Shown one piece after another: positions 18,638 through 26,785 of a DNA stretch of 64,000 nucleotides. Within the stretch, counting starts at the first letter, position 1; each line of letters begins with the position of its first letter. The stretch comes from JBPEWY01 sp965224095 (GTDB lineage: Bacteria; Bacteroidota; Bacteroidia; Flavobacteriales; Flavobacteriaceae): positions 1,860,001 through 1,924,000 of the forward strand of contig OZ245039.1 in assembly GCA_965224095.1 (NCBI GenBank). The letters run 5' to 3'. A program made the translations under genes and the position numbers. The notes below the pieces were generated by a model, which made no database searches, was not told the DNA's origin, and saw only the letters and a list, made by a program, of their open reading frames with translations.

Positions 18638-19327
18638 ATGTTTACGGAACAGGACACTAAAAACGGGCTTATTTTACTGGTTGACAAACCTTTGGGATGG
18701 TCATCTTTTCAGGCGGTAAACAAAATTAAATGGTCTATCAGAAAGAAATACACCCTTAAAAAAATAAAAGTGGGGCATGCCGGAACCCTGGATCCGCTTG
18801 CTACGGGTTTATTGCTTATTTGTACCGGGAAATTCACCAAAAAAATCCCGGAGTTGCAGGGTCAGAAAAAGGAATATACCGGTACTTTTACCCTGGGAAG
18901 TACAACGCCCTCTTACGATCTGGAAACCGAAATTGATAAACAATTCCCAATCGGTCATATCGATGAAGCACTTATTTACCAAACCGTTTCGGGGTTTATA
19001 GGAACCATTGAACAATTCCCTCCTATTTTTTCAGCGCTAAAGAAAGAGGGAAAAAGGTTATATGAATTAGCCAGAGAGGGAAAGAAAATAGCTCTGGACC
19101 CCCGACCGATTACTATTTATGAATTTGAAATTACCAACATAGTACTTCCTGTTGTACATTTTCGCGTAGTTTGCAGTAAGGGCACTTATATAAGATCGCT
19201 CGCACATGATTTTGGAAAGGCTCTTAATTCCGGAGCACATTTATCTTCATTGAGGAGAACCAAAATAGGCGAATATCACGTAAATAAAGCATTTGTCCCA
19301 GACGATTTTGGCAAGATGCTTGTTTAA
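18638..19327 (+). CDS. truB: tRNA pseudouridine-55 synthase
   Basis: Forms pseudouridine 55 in the T-loop of tRNAs. At 229 residues it is a short TruB lacking the C-terminal PUA-like extension of the E. coli enzyme. The catalytic Asp lies in VGHAGTLDPLATGLL (about residues 46-60), and GWSSFQAVNKIKW and SKGTYIRSLAHDFG are further family motifs. It starts 3 bases after uppP. Confidence 0.95.
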   Translation: MFTEQDTKNGLILLVDKPLGWSSFQAVNKIKWSIRKKYTLKKIKVGHAGTLDPLATGLLLICTGKFTKKIPELQGQKKEYTGTFTLGSTTPSYDLETEIDKQFPIGHIDEALIYQTVSGFIGTIEQFPPIFSALKKEGKRLYELAREGKKIALDPRPITIYEFEITNIVLPVVHFRVVCSKGTYIRSLAHDFGKALNSGAHLSSLRRTKIGEYHVNKAFVPDDFGKMLV

Positions 19328-19376
19328 TTTATAAGTGTATTTAAAAATATTTCAGGAAATTTGCGTTATTAAGGAT

Positions 19377-20120
19377 ATGGATCTGACCAAAAAACAGCTT
19401 TCTTTATTAATATCAACCATGTTGATGATGTTGATCGTCCTGTTGTTGTTCAACGTGCACTTAGCTTCCGAAAAAGAAGAAGAATATCTTTACGAAGTAA
19501 GTTTGCAAGAAGAAGATCTGGAAGAGCTTTTAATGGAAAAAGAGCTTCTGGAACAGGAATTGGCACAGCAGCAAATGGTTAAAACACATATGGCTTTTAA
19601 TGAAACGGCTAAAAGTCGTCTTGACCCCGAACCATTAAAAACCATGGAGGAACTCCGGGAGGAAGCTGAAAACAATGATAATAAGAGCGAGACAGATGAG
19701 ATGAGTAATTCTGAAAATGATTACCTCACCTCCTCGAACACCTATGCTTCTCTTGAGAAATACAAGGAAAAAATTGAAAAACAAAGAGCTTCCAGGGGGA
19801 ATAACAAAACAGAAGAAAAAGCAGCGGGAAATACTTCGAACCGCAATACATCGGTTTCCTATTCATTGCTAGACAGGACTCATGTTCGACTCCCTATTCC
19901 CATTTATACTTGTCTGGTATCGGGCAGGGTAGTAGTTAATATTAAAGTAGACAGTAGCGGTTCTGTGGTAGAAGCCACCTTAAATGAAGCCAGTTCTTCC
20001 ACAACCAATGGCTGTTTGGTTGATAATGCTATTTCATATGCTATGAATGCGAAATTCAATGCAAATTCCGGGAAGCCACAGCAGTTAGGCACTATTACCT
20101 ATTTATATCAGGGCAAGTAA
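19377..20120 (+). CDS. TonB-like envelope-spanning protein
   Basis: About 247 residues from the ATG at 19377. One N-terminal membrane helix (LLISTMLMMLIVLLLFNV) is followed by an acidic coiled-coil stretch (LEELLMEKELLEQELAQQQ), a polar linker, and a C-terminal domain with VSGRVVVNIKVDSSGSVVEA that resembles the TonB C-terminal fold. It may be an energy transducer or a structural tether; no exbB or exbD is adjacent. It closes the ftsX-truB run and overlaps the convergent thioredoxin-like gene by 18 bases. Confidence 0.7.
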   Translation: MDLTKKQLSLLISTMLMMLIVLLLFNVHLASEKEEEYLYEVSLQEEDLEELLMEKELLEQELAQQQMVKTHMAFNETAKSRLDPEPLKTMEELREEAENNDNKSETDEMSNSENDYLTSSNTYASLEKYKEKIEKQRASRGNNKTEEKAAGNTSNRNTSVSYSLLDRTHVRLPIPIYTCLVSGRVVVNIKVDSSGSVVEATLNEASSSTTNGCLVDNAISYAMNAKFNANSGKPQQLGTITYLYQGK

Positions 20121-20714
20121 TTTTAACAAATCTTCTAAAGTATTTCTTCCTTTGTCTTTATTATACCACAGTTGAAGGTCTTTTTTGAATTCAGGTGTTA
20201 AGATTCCAAACTTTTCTTTGTGGTCTTTTACCATCCGGGTAGCTATTGAGGGTCTTGGCCCCCAGGTATCTATCTCTTTTTTTGTATTGTTTTCAATCAT
20301 AATAAGTTTTGGGATCGAACGATTTCCATCGGTTAAATAATTGTTCATCAATGACTCATTTTCATCCCGCAATACAATTTTCAAATGAATCCCTTTATTT
20401 AAATTCGCCAGCTTATTCATCACAGGAAGTGTTTGTGCCGCATCGCCACACCAACCTTCGGAAATAACCAGCCAGGTAATATCACCCTGATAAGAGGAAA
20501 CCAATTCACCTGCCTCATCGGGAATTTTTACTGTTTTATCCAAACGACGCATGCGTTGATCGTTAAGCTTGCTATATTCTAATAATGCCTGGGTTTGAAC
20601 CGCACCGGTAGACTTTCCCTGCCCTAACAATTGGGTAACTAATGCCCTGTAAGCTTCGTAATCCATAGCCTTTTCAAGGCTTTTACTAATTAATGATATG
20701 GTTTCTGTTTGCAT
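20103..20714 (-). CDS. thioredoxin-fold protein with a single active-site Cys
   Basis: About 203 residues. The central thioredoxin-like strand and active site read WLVISEGWCGDAAQTLPVMN, so the usual CxxC is CGDA and only the first Cys remains. A cis-Pro loop is suggested by NRSIPKLIMI. This is a family common in Flavobacteriia; a disulfide reductase role is doubtful without the second Cys, though a peroxidatic or glutathione-like role is possible. The ATG at 20714 is favoured over 20738. The gene is convergent with and overlaps the TonB-like gene. Confidence 0.8.
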   Translation of the reverse strand: MQTETISLISKSLEKAMDYEAYRALVTQLLGQGKSTGAVQTQALLEYSKLNDQRMRRLDKTVKIPDEAGELVSSYQGDITWLVISEGWCGDAAQTLPVMNKLANLNKGIHLKIVLRDENESLMNNYLTDGNRSIPKLIMIENNTKKEIDTWGPRPSIATRMVKDHKEKFGILTPEFKKDLQLWYNKDKGRNTLEDLLKLLALI

Positions 20715-20791
20715 ATATTTTACTTCGCGAAAAGACATTAGTCTGAAATTATGGAAAAACTTACTACCTTAGAAACTTCAAAAATTTTATC

Positions 20792-21364
20792 ATGGAAAAA
20801 CATCGGTGCGGATGGTGTTTGGGAGATCCGCTTTATGAGGCTTATCACGATCAGGAATGGGGTGTCCCTGTGTATGATGACGCTACATTATTTGAATTCT
20901 TAATCTTAGAGACCTTCCAGGCCGGATTAAGCTGGATTACTGTTTTGAGGAAAAGAGATAATTTCAGAAAGGCTTTTGACAGATTCAATTATAAGAAAAT
21001 TGCAAAGTACGACGAAAAGAAAATTCAGGAATTACTCCAGAATCCGGGAATTATTCGCAACAAACTCAAAGTAAGAGCTACCGTTAGCAATGCACAGGCT
21101 TTTATACAAATACAAAAAGAATTTGGGAGTTTCAGTGCGTATATATGGAAATTTGTTAACGGAATTCCGATCCAAAATAAACTAAGCGATTATAAAAAAG
21201 CTCCTGCTAATACCCCGCTTTCAGATACCATTAGTAAAGATTTAAAAAGCAGAGGTTTTAAATTCGTAGGGACTACAGTTATATATGCTCATATGCAGGC
21301 TACGGGAATGGTTAATGATCACGAGACCAAATGTTTCAGATATACGGAAGTTCAACAAGAATAA
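20792..21364 (+). CDS. tag: DNA-3-methyladenine glycosylase I
   Basis: Removes 3-methyladenine from alkylated DNA. The 190-residue protein shows the Tag signature at the N-terminus (RCGWCLGDPLYEAYHDQEWG), which supplies zinc ligands Cys and His, and the matching C-terminal His/Cys in NDHETKCFRY. The substrate-pocket segment LETFQAGLSWITVLRKRDNF is intact. It is transcribed alone, divergent from the thioredoxin-like gene. Confidence 0.96.
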   Translation: MEKHRCGWCLGDPLYEAYHDQEWGVPVYDDATLFEFLILETFQAGLSWITVLRKRDNFRKAFDRFNYKKIAKYDEKKIQELLQNPGIIRNKLKVRATVSNAQAFIQIQKEFGSFSAYIWKFVNGIPIQNKLSDYKKAPANTPLSDTISKDLKSRGFKFVGTTVIYAHMQATGMVNDHETKCFRYTEVQQE

Positions 21365-21395
21365 TTGTTTCCTTTAATTTATAAAAACACCCTAT

Positions 21396-22208
21396 TTATT
21401 CCGCTTCCAGTTCCTTATGTTTAATAATATGACGTTTTTTAGGATTATAAGGTATTAGTCTTAAAATATGTTCAATAGCTTCAATCCGTGCTTTAGTTTT
21501 ACGGTTTGCCTTAATAACAATCCAGGGAGCTGTTTTAGTGTTGGTTTTTTTAAACATCCGCTTTTTATACAGCGTATAGGTGTCCCATAATTCCAGCGCT
21601 CTTTGATCTACGGGACTGTATTTCCATTTTTTAACGGGACTGGATTTTATTTCTTCAAAGCGTTTTTGTTGTTCATCTTTACTAATTGAAAAATAAAACT
21701 TGATCAGTCGTATTCCGGATTCCCTGATCATGCGTTCAAAATCGTTTACCTGATTCATAAACACTTTATACTCTTTTTGCGTACAGAAACCGTTCACCGG
21801 TTCTACCACCGCACGATTATACCAACTCCTGTCAAAAAAAACAATCTTTCCTTTTTTGGGCAGATGATTTACATAGCGCTGAAAATACCACTGTCCTTTT
21901 TCATCATCGGTTGGCTTGGGTAATGCTACTACCCTGAATTCTCGTGGATTCAGGTGTTCGGTAACCCTGCGAATGGCACCTCCTTTTCCCGCGGCGTCTC
22001 TTCCTTCAAATAAAACAACTACTTTTTCGTCATTGGCAGTTACCCATTGCTGTAATTTAATGAGCTCTTCCTGTAGTTTTTTTAATCGGGTTTCATAAGT
22101 AATATTACGAAGGATTTTTGCGGCCGACGTATCTTCGTCTTTCAACCATTGTTTTATACCACTTTTCGAATTGAGTTTTTTTATTTGCTTCGGTGTCAAT
22201 CTGTCCAT
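21396..22208 (-). CDS. polyphosphate kinase 2 family protein (second copy)
   Basis: A 270-residue PPK2 enzyme, which moves phosphate between polyphosphate and nucleotides. The Walker A is FEGRDAAGKGGAIRR and the Walker B is FFDRSWYNRAVVEPV, with the lid segment HLNPREFRVVALPKPTDDEKG. The single-domain length fits class I PPK2. It lies 1 base after the stop of a paralogue, so the two are co-transcribed. Direction (NDP or NMP phosphorylation) cannot be told from the motifs alone. Confidence 0.93.
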   Translation of the reverse strand: MDRLTPKQIKKLNSKSGIKQWLKDEDTSAAKILRNITYETRLKKLQEELIKLQQWVTANDEKVVVLFEGRDAAGKGGAIRRVTEHLNPREFRVVALPKPTDDEKGQWYFQRYVNHLPKKGKIVFFDRSWYNRAVVEPVNGFCTQKEYKVFMNQVNDFERMIRESGIRLIKFYFSISKDEQQKRFEEIKSSPVKKWKYSPVDQRALELWDTYTLYKKRMFKKTNTKTAPWIVIKANRKTKARIEAIEHILRLIPYNPKKRHIIKHKELEAE

Positions 22209-22209
22209 A

Positions 22210-23058
22210 TCAGTCTATTTGTTTTACCAGCCTGTGATATCGTTGTACAATATTTGGATCCGGAAGTACGGTAATTTTGGAATTCCCTTTTCCTGTGTAG
22301 TCAAACCTGGACAGCACATAGCGAATGCTTTCCAGACGCGCTGTTTTCTTATCGTTTGATTTCACAATGGTCCAGGGACTGAAAGAAGTATGGGTTTTAC
22401 TAAACATTTGTTCTTTATAAAAGGTATACTTATCCCAAAGTTTTTGACCCTCTTTGTCCACATTACTGAATTTCCATTGCTTCAGCGGATTTTCCAGACG
22501 GGAATTAAAACGTTTTTCCTGTTCATCTTTCGAAATGGAAAACCAGAATTTAACGATATCCACTCCATCTTCATAAAGCATATGCTCAAATTCGGGAACC
22601 TGAACCATAAACTGCTTGTATTGTTCTTCAGTACAAAAACCCATTACCGGCTCTACAACGGCTCTGTTATACCAGCTGCGATCAAAAAAAACAATCTCTC
22701 CGGGGTTTGGCAATTCTTTTATATATCTGCGAAAATACCATTGCCCTTTTTCAACATCGGTAGGTTTTGTCAGGGCCACTACCCGCATAGAACGCGGATT
22801 CAGATGCTCTGCAAATCTTCTTATGGCACCTCCCTTACCTGCGGCATCTCTACCTTCAAAAAGTACACACACCCTTCTTCCTTCTTTTGCCACCCATCTC
22901 TGAAGATCAACTAATTCTGCCTGAAGCTTAAGAAGCCCCTTTTCATATTCTATGGTTTTTAGGGCTTTATCGGTAAATTCATCACCAATCTTTTCCCGTA
23001 ATATGTGTACAAACTCGTCTTTATCTTTGTACTTTTCAAAGTCGTTAAGTGTTAACAT
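22210..23058 (-). CDS. polyphosphate kinase 2 family protein (first copy)
   Basis: A 282-residue paralogue of the following gene, with the same Walker A (FEGRDAAGKGGAIRR) and Walker B (FFDRSWYNRAVVEPV), and the lid HLNPRSMRVVALTKPTD. The two proteins are clearly related over their whole length but well diverged at both termini, so this is an old tandem duplication. Different nucleotide specificities, or a heteromeric enzyme, are both possible. Confidence 0.93.
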   Translation of the reverse strand: MLTLNDFEKYKDKDEFVHILREKIGDEFTDKALKTIEYEKGLLKLQAELVDLQRWVAKEGRRVCVLFEGRDAAGKGGAIRRFAEHLNPRSMRVVALTKPTDVEKGQWYFRRYIKELPNPGEIVFFDRSWYNRAVVEPVMGFCTEEQYKQFMVQVPEFEHMLYEDGVDIVKFWFSISKDEQEKRFNSRLENPLKQWKFSNVDKEGQKLWDKYTFYKEQMFSKTHTSFSPWTIVKSNDKKTARLESIRYVLSRFDYTGKGNSKITVLPDPNIVQRYHRLVKQID

Positions 23059-23112
23059 TCCGTTTATAATTAAGAAAGTAAGTTCGTTATAATTTTAAGG
23101 ATAAAAACTGAC

Positions 23113-23751
23113 TTAAGTCATTTTTAAAAACTTTAAATATTCCTTTCTCGGGATTTCAACAGCGCCCATACTTTCCAAATGTGCGGTATACACCTGGCAA
23201 TCTATTATTTTATACCCTTCTTTATGCAGTGTATCGGCTAGTGTTATAAATCCTATTTTACTGGCATTATTTACTTTACTGAACATGCTTTCGCCCGAAA
23301 AAACATCCCCCAAATCAACCCCGTACAAGCCCCCTACCAATTCTTTATTTTTCCAGACCTCCACAGATCTGGCATATCCCCTTTTAAACAGTTTGCAGTA
23401 GGCATCAATCATTTCATTTGTAATCCAGGTTCCGGACTGGCCTTTTCTTTTAATAATAGCACAATTCCTTATTACCTCTTCAAAGTTTTTATTAAAAGTA
23501 ACTTCAAACTCCTTACCCGTAATGAGCTTTTTCATATTCTTAGACACCTTGATTTCTTTGGGAAACAATACCATTCTCGGATCAGGACTCCACCACAGTA
23601 TAGGACATGCCTCTTCAAACCAGGGAAAAATCCCTGAACGATACGCTTTGAGCAATCTTCCTACGGATAAATCGCCTCCTATGGCCACAATTCCATCTTC
23701 ATTGGCTGTTTCCGGGTGTGGAAACTCTGTATTGGCATTTAGAATCTTCAT
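23113..23751 (-). CDS. aat: leucyl/phenylalanyl-tRNA-protein transferase
   Basis: Transfers Leu or Phe to N-terminal Arg or Lys of proteins, marking them for ClpS/ClpAP degradation. The 212-residue length is normal. Family motifs are FPHPETANEDGIVAIGGDLS, YRSGIFPWFEE, ILWWSPDPRMVLFP and SGTWITNEMIDAY, and the C-terminal FSGESMFSKVNNASKIGF. It is a single gene behind the two PPK2 genes' promoter interval (about 54 bases). Confidence 0.96.
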   Translation of the reverse strand: MKILNANTEFPHPETANEDGIVAIGGDLSVGRLLKAYRSGIFPWFEEACPILWWSPDPRMVLFPKEIKVSKNMKKLITGKEFEVTFNKNFEEVIRNCAIIKRKGQSGTWITNEMIDAYCKLFKRGYARSVEVWKNKELVGGLYGVDLGDVFSGESMFSKVNNASKIGFITLADTLHKEGYKIIDCQVYTAHLESMGAVEIPRKEYLKFLKMT

Positions 23752-23814
23752 CGAAGAAATCTCATATTTGATCCTCTAAACTATTGAAATACTGTTAAAA
23801 AAAAGCTTTTTGTT

Positions 23815-23844
23815 TTGAGGTTCTGTTTTTTTTGTGCAAATTTG
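23815..23844 (+). promoter_or_regulatory. candidate promoter of a small RNA
   Basis: TTG at 23815-23817, 19 bases, then CAAATTTG at 23837-23844, which matches seven of eight positions implied by TAnnTTTG apart from the first T. The predicted start of transcription coincides with the first base of a 12-bp helix. Confidence 0.4.
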
Positions 23845-23848
23845 TTAC

Positions 23849-23954
23849 TGCCTTTATGACTATTAAAATTTTTCATCATTGCTTTTTGAGTTTGTTATAA
23901 AGGCAAACCTAAAACCACAACATTAAAGCCTCGGGTAACCTCCGGGGCTTTTTT
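23849..23954 (+). ncRNA. candidate structured small RNA with intrinsic terminator
   Basis: The 200-base interval upstream of aat has no gene but shows clear RNA structure on the plus strand. Bases 23849-23860 pair with 23894-23905 over 12 consecutive positions (one G-U), enclosing a 33-base loop. Twenty bases later a 10-bp hairpin (AAAGCCTCGG with CCGGGGCTTT) ends in six Ts, an intrinsic terminator at 23925-23954. A promoter-like pair lies upstream at the right distance. The total is about 105 nt. A 14-codon frame (23856-23900) lies inside, so an orphan leader-peptide attenuator is an alternative. The hairpin may also terminate atoE from the other strand. Confidence 0.45.
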
Positions 23955-25329
23955 ATATGGTTAATAATCCTATTAAATAAATTGCTATTCCAAGTAGCAT
24001 TGCCATGAGTGTATACGGCAAAATTTCCTTTGCCTTTAATCTGGTTATCCCTAATAAAGGGAGTGCCCAGAAAGGCTGAAGCATATTGGTTATCTGATCG
24101 CCATAAGCCAGAGCCATCACTGCCTTGGGTAAAGGGACTCCCAACTGCAATGCAGTTTCTATAACAATGGGACCCTGAACAGCCCACTGTCCGCCACCAC
24201 TCGGAACAAAAATATTAACCAATCCGGCGCTGAAAAAAGTAAAAACGGGTAAGGTGGTTTCTGTAGCTACAGACGCAAAGAAATGTGATATATCGGCGAT
24301 CATACCACTACCACTCATCACTCCCATAATACCAAAATACAGCGGGAATTGTATTAAAATTCCGGTAGTTCCCTTAATTGCTTCTTCCAATGCATTTAAA
24401 AATCTGCGGAAATTTCCATGAAGCATTACCGCCAGACCCAGCATGAATAAATTTAACATGTTGGGCGTAATGTTGTACGCTTTTAGCGAATTGGAATATT
24501 GCAAAACAAAAGCCAGCAGGAGAAGCACACCAAAAACAGATGCCAGATAAGGTGAATAATCCATTTTTTCTGCGCCCTCCACTTTCTTTTTCTCATCTAC
24601 ATCGAAGGTGTATGTGGTTAAGTAGGTTTTTTGAGGTTTTATTCCTTTTCCCATAGTATAAAAAAGCCATGGAACAGCGATCAAAAGGATGCCGAAAAGA
24701 AGCAGGTTCCACCAGCTAAAAATAGTAGCATAGGTAGATATTAAATCGGGCAATTGCGCTATAATTTCCGGTTTTGATACGGATTCCATCAAGGACATCA
24801 AATGTCCGGATTCTGCCACTTTTAAAGGCGCGGAGCCACTTATTCCTCCATGCCATATCATCAATCCCACATAACCTGATGCACCTATTAAAGGATAATT
24901 AATAGCTATTTGGTTTTGCTGCGCATATTCACCTACCTTTCGCGCGAGAATAGCTCCGAAAATCAGCCCCAGGCCCCAATTAAAAAAAGAGACAATCATG
25001 GTTGTCGCACTTACAATAGCTGCGGCATTAGCCGTATTTTTTACATATGAAGTTAACCCTTGTATTAAGCGATTCATTGGCTTGCTTAAAACCAAAACAT
25101 GCCCCAGTACCAAAATGAGCATCATTTGATATGCAAACACCAATAATCCGTTATTCCATATTCCCTTTTCCCAGTACGATAATACATTGACAAAGTGATT
25201 TTGCCCTTCGGGTGATGCAGTAAACAAAAATGCTATCAGGAGTGTGAAAAGCGTTAGCAGAACGGCTATGGTAAAAGGCGACGGCAGAAATTTTTTGAAA
25301 GCAGATGCAACGATCTCGGTTAATTTCAT
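23953..25329 (-). CDS. short-chain fatty acid transporter (AtoE family)
   Basis: A 458-residue polytopic membrane protein with about twelve hydrophobic helices. The segments ISGSAPLKVAESGH, FVPSGGGQWAVQGPIV and GDQITNMLQPFWALPLLGI are typical of the AtoE short-chain fatty acid uptake family. It likely imports acetoacetate, butyrate or similar acids. No atoDAB genes are adjacent. The stop codon overlaps the T-run of the hairpin described at 23925-23954, which in the minus direction can act as its terminator. Confidence 0.93.
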   Translation of the reverse strand: MKLTEIVASAFKKFLPSPFTIAVLLTLFTLLIAFLFTASPEGQNHFVNVLSYWEKGIWNNGLLVFAYQMMLILVLGHVLVLSKPMNRLIQGLTSYVKNTANAAAIVSATTMIVSFFNWGLGLIFGAILARKVGEYAQQNQIAINYPLIGASGYVGLMIWHGGISGSAPLKVAESGHLMSLMESVSKPEIIAQLPDLISTYATIFSWWNLLLFGILLIAVPWLFYTMGKGIKPQKTYLTTYTFDVDEKKKVEGAEKMDYSPYLASVFGVLLLLAFVLQYSNSLKAYNITPNMLNLFMLGLAVMLHGNFRRFLNALEEAIKGTTGILIQFPLYFGIMGVMSGSGMIADISHFFASVATETTLPVFTFFSAGLVNIFVPSGGGQWAVQGPIVIETALQLGVPLPKAVMALAYGDQITNMLQPFWALPLLGITRLKAKEILPYTLMAMLLGIAIYLIGLLTI

Positions 25330-25365
25330 CCTTTTGGAATTAAGATTTCAAGTTACAAATTTTCA

Positions 25366-25398
25366 AAAAAAAGAGAGGGTTTCCCCTCTCTCTTTTTA
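25366..25398 (-). terminator. terminator behind the DUF3127 gene
   Basis: Stem AGAGAGGGG with CCCTCTCT around a short AAA loop, followed on the minus strand by a long T-run. It ends the flavin reductase-DUF3127 transcript before atoE. Confidence 0.75.
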
Positions 25399-25412
25399 AT
25401 TTCTTAGTTCAA

Positions 25413-25787
25413 CTAAAAAGGCAGATCATCGTAATCTTCTTCATTCAGTTCGTTAACCGGTTCAAAGGCATCTATAGGAGGTACGGGAGGAATTTCGGAG
25501 GTATCATCTTGTTGAATACTCTCAATACGCCATCCCTGAATAGAATTAAAATATTTGGTTTCCCCCTGCGGATTCACCCATTCCCTTCCTCTTAGATTGA
25601 TGCTTATCTTTACTTCCTGACCAGGCTGATAATCGTTTAATATATCGCATTTATCCTGAACAAATTCAACAAGAATATGTTGTGGGTATTGCTCTTCCGT
25701 AGTAATTACCATTTCTCTTTTCCTAAAACCATTATTTCCATAGGTTTTGGTCTCATCAATCAATTTAATACGTCCTTGTATTTCCAT
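25413..25787 (-). CDS. DUF3127 domain protein
   Basis: A 124-residue protein beginning MEIQGRIKLIDETKTYG and carrying the segments FRKREMVITTEEQYPQHI and VKISINLRGREWVNPQGE that define the Bacteroidota DUF3127 family. The fold looks like a small OB barrel with an acidic, Pro-rich tail ending NEEDYDDLPF, which recalls the tail of SSB proteins that binds partner proteins. Nucleic-acid binding is therefore plausible but unproven. It lies 9 bases after the flavin reductase gene, so the two form one transcript. Confidence 0.85.
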   Translation of the reverse strand: MEIQGRIKLIDETKTYGNNGFRKREMVITTEEQYPQHILVEFVQDKCDILNDYQPGQEVKISINLRGREWVNPQGETKYFNSIQGWRIESIQQDDTSEIPPVPPIDAFEPVNELNEEDYDDLPF

Positions 25788-25796
25788 AATATTTGT

Positions 25797-26678
25797 TTAT
25801 TTAGCCAACAATACTTTCCAGGCAGAAAGTACCTCATTTTTCGTTAAAAATTCTTTTGCTTTCTGATGTTTTAACATTTCATCGTCTGCACTCAGCACTG
25901 TTTTAACCTCTATAGAATTACTTACAAAATGCGCTACATCCTCCGAAGAGGGGATGGTTTCAACATTTCCAAGCATTCCAAGGTCATTCCCCGTTAATAC
26001 TTTACTGTTTCTTATCGGTTCCGGAATTGCATCAACCCCAACACCGAGAGACCTCAATGGTTTCGGAACTTCAAACATCCCGCTATTAGCTCTGCTATAC
26101 CAGTTGCCTCCCATTCTGCTCACCAGATCTATTTTGTGCTGATCGATACGCTCGTTCTCATCTAAAACAGCTTCGGAAATATGCAATTGTACAACTTCAC
26201 ATATAACAAGGTTGCCTGCACCTCCTTCTTTACCCAGTTCCAATATTTTCTTCACTTTACATTCAAATTGAACCGGAGATTCTTTAACCCGAAACGGTTT
26301 TACCTTTTCGGAAGGGGCCATGGTTAGTCCGGATTTCACAAATTCATTTATTCCTTCCGGGTATTCCGTACTGGACAGCGACATTTGCTGTACGATATCA
26401 TAATTCACCACATTGATCACCACTTCCTTTGTGTTTCTGGCATTTTCGAGTGTGTGCTTCGTGGTATTATCTCTTACCCTACGCGCGGGTGAAAAAATCA
26501 TTACAGGAGGATTCGCACTGAAAACGTTAAAAAAACTAAAAGGCGATAGGTTTGGCTTTCCTTCTTTTGACAGCGTACTGGCAAAAGCAATAGGTCTTGG
26601 AGCTACAGAACCCAGCAAATACCCGTGAAGTTTCGCCGTAGAAAGTTGTTTAGGATCTAAAGAAAGCATCTTTTCCAT
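25797..26678 (-). CDS. flavin reductase family protein (FMN-binding split barrel)
   Basis: About 293 residues. The N-terminal half is a flavin reductase-like split barrel with LLGSVAPRPIAFASTLS and LSPFSFFNVFSANPPVMIFS, the pattern of enzymes that bind FMN and reduce it with NAD(P)H. The C-terminal third is specific to the group. The first open codon at 26687 lies inside the -7 box, so translation must begin at the ATG at 26678 or the next ATG at 26669. The DUF3127 gene follows closely. Confidence 0.85.
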   Translation of the reverse strand: MEKMLSLDPKQLSTAKLHGYLLGSVAPRPIAFASTLSKEGKPNLSPFSFFNVFSANPPVMIFSPARRVRDNTTKHTLENARNTKEVVINVVNYDIVQQMSLSSTEYPEGINEFVKSGLTMAPSEKVKPFRVKESPVQFECKVKKILELGKEGGAGNLVICEVVQLHISEAVLDENERIDQHKIDLVSRMGGNWYSRANSGMFEVPKPLRSLGVGVDAIPEPIRNSKVLTGNDLGMLGNVETIPSSEDVAHFVSNSIEVKTVLSADDEMLKHQKAKEFLTKNEVLSAWKVLLAK

Positions 26679-26684
26679 ACGCTG

Positions 26685-26692
26685 CAAAGGTA
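26685..26692 (-). promoter_or_regulatory. -7 box of the flavin reductase gene
   Basis: TACCTTTG on the minus strand, exact TAnnTTTG. It ends only 6 bases before the ATG at 26678, so the mRNA is leaderless or nearly so unless the ATG at 26669 is used. Confidence 0.6.
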
Positions 26693-26785
26693 AACAAATT
26701 CAATGCATATTTTAGAAGTTATTCTTATGGAAAATGCTATGATATTTTGTTAATTAGAGTATCTTTAAACCGAAATTTACGGTAC

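Noticed and set aside
23856..23900. A 14-codon leader peptide before the terminator
   Set aside because: It has no run of one amino acid, and no plus-strand biosynthetic gene follows; the helix that sequesters its ATG fits a structured RNA better. Kept only as an alternative.
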